From contig CAJNDS010000760.1 of NCBI GenBank assembly GCA_905221605.1, positions 47,501-75,593 of the forward strand: a stretch of 28,093 bases of DNA, written 5' to 3'. The DNA comes from Symbiodinium natans. Taxonomy: Eukaryota > Sar > Dinophyceae > Suessiales > Symbiodiniaceae. Each line of letters begins with the position of its first letter. The stretch's first letter is position 1. The position numbers and the translations under genes were made by a program. Below are positions 10,669 through 19,454 of this stretch, piece after piece. The notes under the pieces are model-generated. The model was not told the DNA's origin. It saw only the letters and a list, made by a program, of their open reading frames with translations, and did no database searches.

Positions 10669-12683
10669 GATGGCCCCGAGCGCCTAGACAGCTCCCCAAG
10701 CGCGCGGGCTACCCCGGAAACCAGACCCTCGCAACCTGCACGCTCAGTCAACCGATTCCTGAACATGACATTTCCGCGAAAAGAGTCTCTGAGCAGGCTG
10801 ATGTGACTTCCCACTAAGACCGGTCAAATCAGACAGCGCATCATTGCTAGACATCACGTGTGACATGTTTTGCGGGGGAAGGGTACACACCAGAAGATGC
10901 CCTGAAGTTGTTTGCTGCTCCTGGGGCCCTTTGAGGTACAGCGCCTGTAGCTTCACACTGTCAAAAGAAGTGAAGGCAAGGCGCCCCAAACTCCGTGTAG
11001 ACTGTTGCCTCACTTTCAAGAGGCCACCTGCCGTGAAACACTCGGGCCTGGCAAATTTGCAGAGCTTTTGCAGAGGCTTTCTTCCATCCACGTCTCCCAA
11101 CATCTGCAGAATTCTGCGACGGGGCCCTCTCGACAAGAGCTCTATGATTAGAAATGTCCGGTGCCATATTTAGACGGTCCCCTTCTCCAACAAGAAAACA
11201 TCACATGGGGTGTGCGCCCCTCCTGTCTCTCCCTGGTTCCAGGAAGCACGCGGGAGGGGTGGCCGGGGCCTCAAAGGGCCGCAGAGTGCCGCAGCCTTCG
11301 AGTCTTCTCTCCTTCGTGCGCCGAGAAGCGCCGAGTCGACGTGTACAGCCATCTCGAAGGGGATGCGATGCGCTGCAGTAGAGCTACAGCATATACTGTA
11401 CTGTAGTCGTGACTGTAGTGTTCTGCTTGTAGAGGGTTTTGGAAATCAGCCGGGGCTAGGGCGATTGAAAGACCACAGCCCCCGGAAACAGCCCACCGAG
11501 AAGCCACCAAAACTGCCCGGCACTGTCATATCTGCTCGGTTTGCGTATGGCACTGTTGATGGTTCAGGGAGGCACCTCGAAAGTGCATGCCATCCTTGCA
11601 CGTAGTGCTCGAAAGTAGGTCTTCTTTCAAAGGCGAGCCTCCATAATGCGAGACTGTCAGTTCGGTTGGGGGCACCCATGGGCACCCATGGGAGCTTTAT
11701 TCAGTTCAGGGTCTCAAAAGGAGAACTTTGGAGGGTTGGTCCGAAGCGGGGGTTTCGAACCTACTCAGGCCTCGTTCCTATAAGGTCCGAAAAGGTTCCG
11801 GGATTTCATGCGTGCAGATGCCTTGGGAAGCCGAGTTTCGGGCCTTGTGGCATTCGTGGGAACCCCCCCCCCCGTTCCGCCAAGGGACACGGCATGTTTG
11901 GGAGGGTTGGTTTGGGCCTGCCCGGGGTCACTGCAGGCGCGGCGCGCTCTGCCCAGGTCCCCCCCGTTTTCAGACAGCCCAAAAAAGTCTCAATTGAGCG
12001 CCCCTGCAGGCCAACCTTCGGAGCTTGTTTCTTCGACCACACACGCTCTCCAAAAGGTTGAATGAATCTCTTTTTTTTGCCGCGCTCTGGGTGGCCATGG
12101 AGCAGACACGCGGGTCAAACTGTGCAGTGAATGAGGCAAACTCAGCCCAAGCTTAAACTTTCTAACACCAATACTGCACAAAGCCTCAAGTCCCAAAGGC
12201 GTTACATCCTCAGCTCTCAACCCTCAGCCCCGTAGACCGAGGCTGTCATCGTGAAAACAACAAAGCCTTCTGCTCCAGGTTTAAAATCTATATAGAATCT
12301 ATAGGGAGAAATGATTCGACATCGGCTCGCCGCTCGGAATCAGAACCTTAGGATGCGCCTGTCCCGCGCGTTGCGTGCAGCTGGAGGTTTCACTAGCCCG
12401 GGTCCCGCGACCATTCCGGATCCTTTCAAGGCCCTGTTCAGAATAGAGGGCTTTCGTCAAAAGAGCAACTCGAGCCGAAAGGGTGGGTTTGCTCCTGAGC
12501 GCCTGGAGCCCGGAAACCAGCCGCTCAGACAAATCCAGTAGCCAAGCGGAACCTCTAGACCCTGAACCTTCCAAAGCGGGCCAAATCGTGGGAAGCTTTT
12601 TTGGGGAGATCTTTCTGCAATTGTGGCCTCTTTCGCTCTGCGCGGCATGGCAGTCGGTCCGGTGTGCGAAGCCTCGGCCCGAG

Positions 12684-12771
12684 GCTGGACCCCGCTCCAC
12701 GTCGCAGCGTGTGAGGGCCACCTCACGTGCCTGGAGGCGCTGCTCCGCGCCGGCGCCGAGAAGGCGCGGGG
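12684..12771 (+). CDS. Single ankyrin-repeat exon, array unit 2
   Basis: After CTCGGCCCGAG the frame reads GWTPLHVAACEGHLTCLEAL then LRAGAEKARG, a near-consensus ankyrin repeat with TPLH intact. The acceptor-side CCCGAG|GC and the donor-side GG|GTTGGG match the other three units. The residue pattern is closer to the ankyrin consensus than the other copies (GWTPLHVAA). The upstream flank (TGCGAAGCCTCGG) differs from the other units, so this copy belongs to a diverged lineage. Role as in unit 1: exon of an ankyrin solenoid gene, or a relic. Confidence 0.5.
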
Positions 12772-13554
12772 GTTGGGTCTGCAGCTCAAGCTGCAACGGG
12801 CATGGAGGGGAAGGAGAGGGTCATAAGCGGCGGCCGGCTCCGAAAGCAGCCGCTTCCAGTACAGAGTGGCAAAACAGAGTCAGGGAGAGAACTTCTGCCT
12901 CAGTGAGATGCTTCAACCTGAAAGTTCCTCTCCTGCACCCAAAGGTCCCCCCACTATCTCAGGCCCTTAAGAAAGAGAGCAGCAAAATGTAACATGCACC
13001 GAAGCGACTCCAAGCAGCTGGGGCGAAGACCGTTTGGGTACCTCAGCCTGCGAGACTTTTTCGGGCTGGAAGGGCAGCCCTTTCAAGGAAGAGCTTCGTA
13101 AAGCGAATGGCTCTTCCTGACGCTGCGAACCCTGCGCCGTCATATGAAGCCTGCCTTGCACGGTCAATCCCTCCAAAACCTGCACTCTCTTACTCTCTGT
13201 CAACCGTGATTCCGTGTGATTCGTGAACCCCTTACAGAATTTCTGCTGTAGAATCGGACATAGCATCATTCTAGACGGCGTGGCGCGCGTTCATAGAAGC
13301 CGAAGACTCATAATGACTCATAGACGCTGTGGCATCTGAGCTTCTGAAGCCTCAGGCTTGTAACCTTCAGCCTTCATTCTCTCAGCTCGGAGTCAAAGTA
13401 ACATAGCAGGGGCAGTCTCCGATATACGTTCCAGTGAAGTCGATCCTTCAGAACAGCCCCGTGTTGAGTAGGGTTTAGAGTTCAATGAGACTGAGGAAAG
13501 GGCCCACGAGAACATGTTGGGGAGGCATGCCAGCCTAGAACTGGGGCGAAGGGG
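12772..13554. other. Diverged unit-2 sequence without a gene
   Basis: Contains weak echoes of block E (CGGACATAGCATCATTCTAG at 13255) but no recognisable coding segment. Frames are short and overlapping. Confidence 0.4.
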
Positions 13555-13841
13555 GTGCGGCCTGCATCGGCCTGCGCCAGGATTGGCTCCAAGTGCCTCC
13601 TCGATTAGGCAGAACTCCCACACGTCCGGGTACGGCTGAGGCTTCTAATAAGAAATCTGCCTTTTTCAGCCAGGGTTTCGAAATTTCTTAAAACCCCAAA
13701 TGGAAATAAGAAAGTTAGGTTTGAACCAGACCCTGAAATATATTTCTTATTCGAGGGTTGATTAGAGGTGAGTATAGGGACAGAGTTGGGGAACATGTAA
13801 CTCACCAGTGTAGAGCTTTTCGGTGTGCTCTAAGCTCTAAA

Positions 13842-13904
13842 CCCTAAACCCTAAACCCTAAACCCTAAACCCTACACCCTAAACCCTAAACCCTAAACCC
13901 TAAA
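13842..13904 (-). repeat. Interstitial (CCCTAAA)9 array
   Basis: Nine CCCTAAA heptamers in register, one of them the variant CCCTACA. It stands immediately left of the first palindrome and has the opposite strand sense to the 1941-2017 tract. Confidence 0.95.
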
Positions 13905-14414
13905 CGCGGGGAAGAGGCCCGGCACAAAAAGTCACCTTTTTTGGGCCTTTCCGGCCTGAAACACCTCAAAAAAGGTGACTTTTTGTGCCGGGCCTCTTCC
14001 CCTGAGCCCTGAGCCCTGAGCCCTTAAAGGCTTCCCCGCAAGAGCCCGGCATCCCCGCAAGAGCCCGGCACAAAAAGTCACCTTTTTTGGGCCTTTCCGG
14101 CCTGAAACACCTCAAAAAAGGTGACTTTTTGTGCCGGGCCTCTTCCCCTGAGCCCTGAGCCCTGAGCCCTGAGCCCTGAGCCCTGAGCCCTTAAAGGCTT
14201 CCCCGCAAGAGCCCGGCATCCCCACAAGAGCCCGGCACAAAAAGTCACCTTTTTTGGGCCTTTCCGGCCTGAAACACCTCCAAAAAGGTGACTTTTTGTG
14301 CCGGGCCTCTTCCCCGCAAGAGCCCGGCACAAAAAGTCACCTTTTTTGGGCCTTTCCGGCCTGAAACACGTCAAAAAAGGTGACTTTTTGTGCCGGGCCT
14401 CTTCCCCGCATGAG

Positions 14415-14715
14415 CCCGGCACAAAAAGTCACCTTCCGGCCTCAAACACCTCAGTTTCTATGGCAATCGCGAAAGAAGAGCAAAACCAGGCCCAGAACAA
14501 CCCCCACACAAAATGTAACCGGTGGGGTTGGAGGTTAGGGTCCGCCCGACACAAAATGAACCCGGCGGGGTTCGAACTGGTGCCCATTGGCATCAAGGAC
14601 TGTTGCTTTGCCACTAAGCTATTCGGACTCTGAAACCCTCAAGAGAATGATGTGTACTTACTACTTTGCTACAATGGAAAAGGTTTTGCCGTGAAAGGTG
14701 ACTTTTTGTGCCGGG
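14415..14715. mobile_element. Long foldback element with tRNA-like interior, copy 1
   Basis: The arms are those of the short palindromes (left CCCGGCACAAAAAGTCACC, right GGTGACTTTTTGTGCCGGG), but about 260 bp separate them. The interior begins TTCCGGCCTCAAACACCTCA, which is also the loop sequence of the short units. The short units therefore look like internal-deletion derivatives of this longer form, as miniature inverted-repeat elements do. The interior minus strand carries a box A/box B pair. No protein is encoded. Confidence 0.6.
14565..14630 (-). ncRNA. tRNA-like segment (pol III box A and B), copy 1
   Basis: On the minus strand TAGCTTAGTGG (14621-14611) fits box A (TRGCNNAGYNGG type) and AGTTCGAACCC (14578-14568) is close to box B (GGTTCGANTCC). 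The order and spacing are those of a tRNA gene. A D-arm can be drawn, but the T stem and acceptor stem pair poorly, so this is a tRNA relic or tRNA-derived SINE head and not a functional tRNA. No amino-acid identity is assigned. Confidence 0.45.
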
Positions 14716-14814
14716 CCTCTTCCCCGCAAGAGGCCGGCACAAAAAGTCACCTTTTTTGGGCCTTTCCGGCCTGAAACACCTCAAAAAAGGTGACTTTTGG
14801 TGCCGGGCCTCTTC

Positions 14815-14902
14815 CCCTAAGCCCTAAGCCCTAAGCCCTGAGCCCTGAGCCCTGAGCCCTGAGCCCTGAGCCCTGAGCCCTGAGCCCTGAGCCCTGAGCC
14901 CT
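14815..14902. repeat. Telomere-variant heptamers CCCTAAG then CCCTGAG
   Basis: Three CCCTAAG units pass into about nine CCCTGAG units. Shorter blocks of the same variants occur at 14001-14024, 14146-14191 (CCCTGAG) and 15104-15130 (CCCTAAG). All keep the 7-bp period of the CCCTAAA tract at 13842 and occupy the linkers between palindromes. Confidence 0.9.
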
Positions 14903-15326
14903 TAAAGGCTTCCCCGCAAAGAGCCCGGCATCCCCGCAAGAGCCCGGCACAAAAAGTCACCTTTCCGACCCCAAGCACCTCAAAAAGGTGACTTTTTGTG
15001 CCGGACCTCTTCCCCGCAAGAGCCCGGCACAAAAAGTCACCTTTTTTGGGCCTTCCGGCCTGAAACACCTCAAAAAAGGTGACTTTTTGTGCCGGGCCTC
15101 TTCCCCTAAGCCCTAAGCCCTAAGCCCTGATCCCCGCAAGAGCCCGGCACAAAAAGTCACCTTTTTTGGGTCTTTCCGGCCCCAAGCACCTCAAAAAAGG
15201 TGACTTTTTGTGCCGGGCCTCTTCCCCGCATGAGCCCGGCACAAAAAGTCACCTTTTTTGGGCCTTTCCGGCCTGAAACACCTCGAAAAAGGTGACTTTT
15301 TGTGCCGGGCCTCTTCCCCGCATGAG

Positions 15327-15622
15327 CCCGGCACAAAAAGTCACCTTCCGGCCTCAAACACCTCAGTTTCTATGGCAATCGCGAAAGAAGAGCAAAACCA
15401 GGCCCAGAACAACCCCCACACAAAATGTAACCGGTGGGGTTCGAGCACCCGCCCGACACAAAATGAACCCGGCGGGGTTCGAACTGGTGCCCATTGGCAT
15501 CAAGGACTGTTGCTTTGCCACTGAGCTATTCGGACTCTGAAACCCTCAAGAGAATGATGTGTATTTACTACTTTGCTACAATGGAAAAGGTTTTGCCGTG
15601 AAAGGTGACTTTTTGTGCCGGG
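15327..15622. mobile_element. Long foldback element with tRNA-like interior, copy 2
   Basis: Almost identical to the element at 14415-14715 and offset by about 910 bp, including the same left and right half-arms. The main difference is a short replaced stretch (GGTTCGAGCACCCGCCC here, GGTTGGAGGTTAGGGTCCG there). The two copies probably arose by duplication of a block containing several short palindromes plus one long element. Confidence 0.6.
15470..15535 (-). ncRNA. tRNA-like segment (pol III box A and B), copy 2
   Basis: Minus-strand TAGCTCAGTGG (15528-15518) is a better box A than in copy 1, and AGTTCGAACCC (15485-15475) is unchanged. Stem pairing outside the D-arm is as weak as in copy 1. 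A second box-B-like GGGGTTCGAGCACCC lies just upstream at about 15437. Confidence 0.45.
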
Positions 15623-16544
15623 CCTCTTCCCCGCAAGAGCCCGGCACAAAAAGTCACCTTTTTTGGGCCTTTCCAGCCTGAAACACCTCAAAAAAGGTGA
15701 CTTTTTGTGCCGGGCCTCTTCCCCGCAAGAGCCCGGCACAAAAAGTCACCTTTTTTGGGCCTTTCCGGCCCCAAGCACCTCAAAAAAGGTGACTTTTTGT
15801 GCCGGGCCTCTTTTTGCAGAGGCTTTAGGTTGAGACTACGGGGCTTAAGGGATTAGAGGGTTTGAGGCTTGCAGTTTCTTGGGTTCTTGGTAAATATGAC
15901 AGAGAACGTTGCTTAATACTTCCTCGGCGGAATTTTTTGGGGCGAGCCCGCGAGGCCCTGGATTTTAAAATGTGTGGCCGGTCCAGGTCCAGATTTCTTA
16001 ATTAATAAAATTTCTTAACACACTCCTGGGCCGTAACCCCGGGTTCGGACCCTCGCAAGCCGCATGCTGCGTCAATCGTGACTTGGCTGACTTCCCAAGA
16101 CGTTTTCCGGACAGAGTGGCGCACATCCATCAACAAAAGAAGAAAGTCAAGGAAACAGCGGTCCTGAAAAATGGTCTCACCGAACGGGAGGCCCAAAGCT
16201 ACCGGGGCCAAGGCGTGAAGGAAAGACATTCGACGAGTCGCCCGCAATGAAATGATGGGGCAGGCCGCCTTCGCTTCCACCCACCACATCTCCAAAAAAA
16301 AAAAGCTGCACGGCGCACGCCATCTGCCGATCCCCACGCCTTCTAAATAGACACAATACACACGCATCGTTCCTGAAGTGTTGACGGGACCCCCCCCCCA
16401 GAGCAAATCTAGATGTTATGTTAAAAGTCCCCACCCATACCTAGGCGTTTCCCATCTCCGACATAAGCACGGCCTCGAAGCACCCTCCCGAATTGTGCGC
16501 CCTCCTTCCCACCCCCCTACTGCCAGGAGGCTCGCCTGGAGAGC

Positions 16545-19454
16545 GGCCGGGGGCCTCAAGGGCCGCAGAGTGCTGCAGCCTGCGCTTGTTCTTTCTTTTT
16601 TTCTCCTTCACGCGGCGGGAAGCGCCGAGTCGACGTGCACAGAAGGCAGGGGATCGCAGGGGGGGCATACAGCCATCTCGAAGGGGGAGGCGATGCGCAG
16701 CATGCTACATCATATATACTGTAGTCACTGTAGTGTCTCTTTTTGCAGAGGTTTGTGGACATCAGCCGGGGATGCTGGGGCTAGGGCGATTGAGAAGAGC
16801 GGCTCTTTACTCTAAATATCTGTTGGCAGAACCCCCATTCAGACACGGAGAGGTCCAGAAATCTCGGCTTCCGATGTCCCCCAAAAACTGCCTGGCACTC
16901 TCACTTCTTCTCGGTTTGCGCACACATCTTGAGCAAATCGCGTATGGCCACCCTTGCAGCAGGAGTGTTGCAAGGCTCGAAAGATGCATTCCCTGAACTG
17001 AAAGGCGAGCTTCCGAAATGCGAGCATGTCGGTCATGCTAGCAGCTGCCGAAGGGGACCAGGGGACCAGGGAACGGGCCTGGGCATCCGTGGGAACTTGC
17101 CTGGGTCTGCTCACCTACTCAGACCTATTCAGACCTTTTCCCTACCTGAGGTCCTAGAGGGCCCCGGGACTCACGGAGATGGTTCGCTCTCCACTTTGTA
17201 TTCATACAGTATGTGCGCTCGGCTTGGAAATCTGCAGGATGTGTTTCTCCTCGGTCCAGTCATGGGCTTCCGTACTTGCTAGCCTCCATTTTAGACCCCA
17301 CCAAAAGGTCTGACTTGGCTAGCCCGGCCTCAGGTGTCCTTCCCCCTGCCGTGGGGAGACGGGCAGACGGAAAGGAAAACAAAAGCTGAAGGGGTTGCAA
17401 AAAGGGGGCTCTCCTTTATTGGCCTCCGCCTCCGGGATGCTTGGAACGCTGTAAACGCGAGCAGGCTAATGATACTAGCAACTGCCTGGACAAGATTGTG
17501 TTCGGGCGTGGGTCTTGGCCCGAGGCGCGACCGCGCTCTACATCGCAGCGGAGCACGGCCAGCTGGAGTGCCTCCGGGCGCTGCTGAACGTTGGCGCCAA
17601 CAAGGCGCCGGGGGGTTGAGGGCTCGGTTACAGAGTTTTGCAAATTTGCGAGTGGCCCCCAGGCTCCGGACTTGAAGGCTCCAGCGGTCCCCAAAGCCAA
17701 GATGAGGCAGAGATCCCCCAGACCACTCGAGCAGCAACGCCCCAAACTCCCAAGATGGAGCGTCTTTCAGAGTGGCTTTGTTCAGAGTCTTTTTTCAGAG
17801 GCCTTCGCAGGGATTCGCAGAGGTCACTTCCCGAAAAATTCTTAAAGAGCAACTGTTTTGCAGCAAGGGGGGGAGTCGGCGCAGGGGAGGGGGAATGTCA
17901 TGAGTGATCCTCGGCCAAGTGTTTCGGAAGGGCAGTCGGGGCAGGGGAAGGGGAATGCCGTGCAGGGGATGGGAAGGCGGGTTGAGGGGCGGAGGGAGCT
18001 TAGGATTTGGGATTTTAGGCTTCAAGGCAGGTTTAGGCTTTGTAGGACTTGGGAGGGCTTGAAGGGGTTTAGGGTTTGGGAGTTCGCGGCTTCGGGTTGA
18101 GTGGGTTGAGGGGTTTTGGGCCATGTGCGGGTGTCTGGTCCGCTCCAGGCCACGCACGCCATACACGCCATACGCGCCACACCAGGAAAGCAAAAACATC
18201 AAAACCGAACGTGGAAGCAGTGAGGATGCAGCAAGACTCCCGACAATTCCTGCAGCTAGCAGCCATAGCCAGAGGCCTTCAAGGCTTCCCGTCGTGGCAA
18301 ACCTTCCCGCTCAAAGAGTCCCTGAGCAGGCTGGACGTGACTTCCCACCAAGAACGGTCAAATCAGACAGCGCATCATTCCAGAAAGAGTGCATCGGCTC
18401 AGAGCGACAGGAAGTGCAAGCAACTGTGACATGTTCCGCGGCCGGAGGCCGAAACCCCACCAGGGTGAAGGCTAAAGGTGCCCCAACTCCGCGGCCTCAG
18501 TCTCATCGAGCCGCCCGAACACCACGTGCTCGTCGGTTGCGCTGGCCCCTGTCGTCGTAAGAGACTTAGCATGTCAGGCATCCTTGCCAACCTGAGCCGG
18601 TGGTCTTCTTCCGGCAAGTTGTGGAAACTTCGCAGACACAGAGAGCAACAGCAAAGCAACCACGAACATGGAAAGCAGTGAGGATGCGCAGCAGAAGTGC
18701 CAAAACTCCTGCAGCTTGTAGCCAGAGGCGAAGGAGTCCAAGGCTGCCCTCAGAGGCCGCCCGTTTTCATTCGTAGAAAGCGGATGGAGTTCCGGGAGTA
18801 TCATCGGGGGGCTCGTGGGCAGGGGATGTAGCTGTTTCGGGCACATGCCAGCTCGGGGTGCGGCCGATTGGCTCCGCCTTGATAAGACAGAACTCCCGCA
18901 TGTCCGGGCAAACCCCGGGTTTGGACCCTCGCAAGCCCCATGCTCCATCAATCGTGATTCGCCTGACTTCCCAAGACCAGCAGAATCAGACGTTTTCCGG
19001 AGAGAGTGGCGCACATCCATCAATAAAAGAAGGGAGTCAAGGAAGCGGGGGGCCCGCAGCGGTCCTGAGAAACAGCCTCACCGAACGGGAGGCCCGAAGC
19101 TACCGGGGGCCAAGACGTGAAGGAAAGACGTCCCAAACTCTTATCGGCCTCACTCTCGACGAGTCGCCCGCAATGAAGCCATGAGGCAGGCCAGCTTCGC
19201 TTCCACCCATCGCATCTCCAAACAAAAAGCTGCACGGCGCGCGCCATCTGCCGATCCCCACGCCTTGATAGATACAATACACGCGCATCGTTCCTGAAGT
19301 CTGGGACCTCACAGAGCAGATCTATGTTATGTTATAAGTCTCCCACCCGTGCCTAGACATTTCCCATCCCCGACAGAAGCCTTGCCTCGAAAGCACCCTC
19401 CCGAGTTGCACGCCCTCTTTTCCACCCCCCTGGTGCCAGGACGCTCGCCTGGAG
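16545..19454. repeat. Composite repeat unit 3
   Basis: Landmarks: block I at 16545-16690 (CCTCAAGGGCCGCAGAGTG); block A at about 16720-17110; block B at 17290-17390; the ankyrin exon at 17525-17614; block C at 17795-17850; a TTTAGGG-like degenerate stretch at 17990-18110 shared with 22940-23085; block D at 18180-18270; block E at 18355-18380; block K at 18855-18910 directly followed by block J at 18905-19310. Unit 3 gives the empty-site comparison for the insertion in unit 2. Confidence 0.8.
17525..17614 (+). CDS. Single ankyrin-repeat exon, array unit 3
   Basis: The frame reads GATALYIAAEHGQLECLRAL then LNVGANKAPGG after CTTGGCCCGAG. TPLH of the consensus has become TALY and the loop GAD has become GAN, so it is drifting. 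It is 90 bp, one base shorter than the copies in units 1 and 5 at the donor-side G run. If spliced at the same G|GTTGAG it would leave a different phase, which argues that at least this copy is a relic. An in-frame TGA follows immediately after GG if it is not spliced. Confidence 0.4.

Larger units (their letters stand above)
8056..11261. repeat. Composite repeat unit 1 (5'-truncated, two A blocks)
   Basis: First member of the 16-kb mosaic array. Landmarks in order: block A at about 8070-8520 and a second partial A at 8690-9110 (both contain TCACTTCTTCTCG and CCATCCTTGCAGCAGGG); block B at 9270-9370 (AGGTCTGAGTTGGG, CCGTGGGGAGACGGGGAG); the ankyrin exon at 9585-9675; block C (TTCGCAGGGATTCGCAGAGG) near 9990; block D (GCAGCTAGCAGCCATAGC) near 10470; block E (TCAAATCAGACAGCGCATCA) at 10825; blocks F and G to 11116; block H (TTTAGACGGTCCCCTTCTCC) near 11170. 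The same order recurs at 20755-24002. Frames are not conserved between copies outside the ankyrin exon. Confidence 0.8.
13908..15806. repeat. Array of perfect palindromes (foldback units)
   Basis: Eleven short units of 63-76 bp share the arm CCCGGCACAAAAAGTCACC(T)n and its inverse (A)nGGTGACTTTTTGTGCCGGG, around a loop of about 25 bases with GGCCTTTCCGGCC. Positions: 13918-13993, 14064-14138, 14231-14305, 14323-14397, 14733-14807, 14943-15005, 15023-15096, 15143-15217, 15235-15309, 15640-15714, 15732-15806. Unit 14064-14138 has a perfect 25-bp stem. In the first unit pairing extends through the flanking GGGGAAGAGG/CCTCTTCCCC, with one bulged T. Linkers are CTTCCCCGCAAGAG or telomere-variant heptamers. 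Such DNA should readily extrude cruciforms, and RNA from either strand would form hairpins. Confidence 0.95.
13646..16003. mobile_element. Candidate ~2.36-kb insertion bounded by short inverted repeats
   Basis: The left edge has TAATAAGAAATCT (13646-13658) and the right edge has AGATTTCTTAATTA (15991-16004), inverted partners with one indel. Between them lie the CCCTAAA array and the palindrome array. Comparison with unit 3 (18895-18930, GTCCGGGCAAACCCCGGG) suggests an empty site: the same sequence is split in unit 2 into GTCCGGGTA and GTAACCCCGGG. No transposase frame is present, so any mobility would be non-autonomous. Target duplications are not clear. This is an inference from comparison inside the window. 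Confidence 0.35.
11262..16544. repeat. Composite repeat unit 2, split by a ~2.4-kb insertion
   Basis: Landmarks: block I at 11262-11345 (CCTCAAAGGGCCGCAGAG, GCGCCGAGTCGACGTG); block A at about 11395-11730; a segment at 11985-12120 (TCTCAATTGAGCGCC, CGACCACACACGCTCTCC) shared with 21190-21450; the ankyrin exon at 12684-12771; block K near 13555-13632 (GATTGGCTCC..GGCAGAACTCCC). After the insertion, block J runs from 16018 to 16385 (CGGACCCTCGCAAGCC, GCGCACATCCATCAACAAAA). In unit 3 blocks K and J are directly adjacent, which is why I read 13640-16010 as inserted. Confidence 0.7.

Noticed and set aside
14078-14422. Open frames across the palindromes with repeated PGTKSHLF-type peptides
   Set aside because: They are products of the repeat on both strands. 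Frame openness follows from the 75-90 bp repetition, and equivalent peptides appear on both strands.
14565-14630. Functional tRNA gene
   Set aside because: Box A and box B look good, but I cannot form a proper acceptor or T stem, nor a seven-base anticodon loop on a five-pair stem. It is called tRNA-like only.
13908-15806. CRISPR-like array (regular repeats with spacers)
   Set aside because: The repeats are themselves full palindromes of 63-76 bp. The linkers are heptamer repeats or a constant CTTCCCCGCAAGAG and not unique spacers, no cas-like gene is present and the DNA is eukaryotic.
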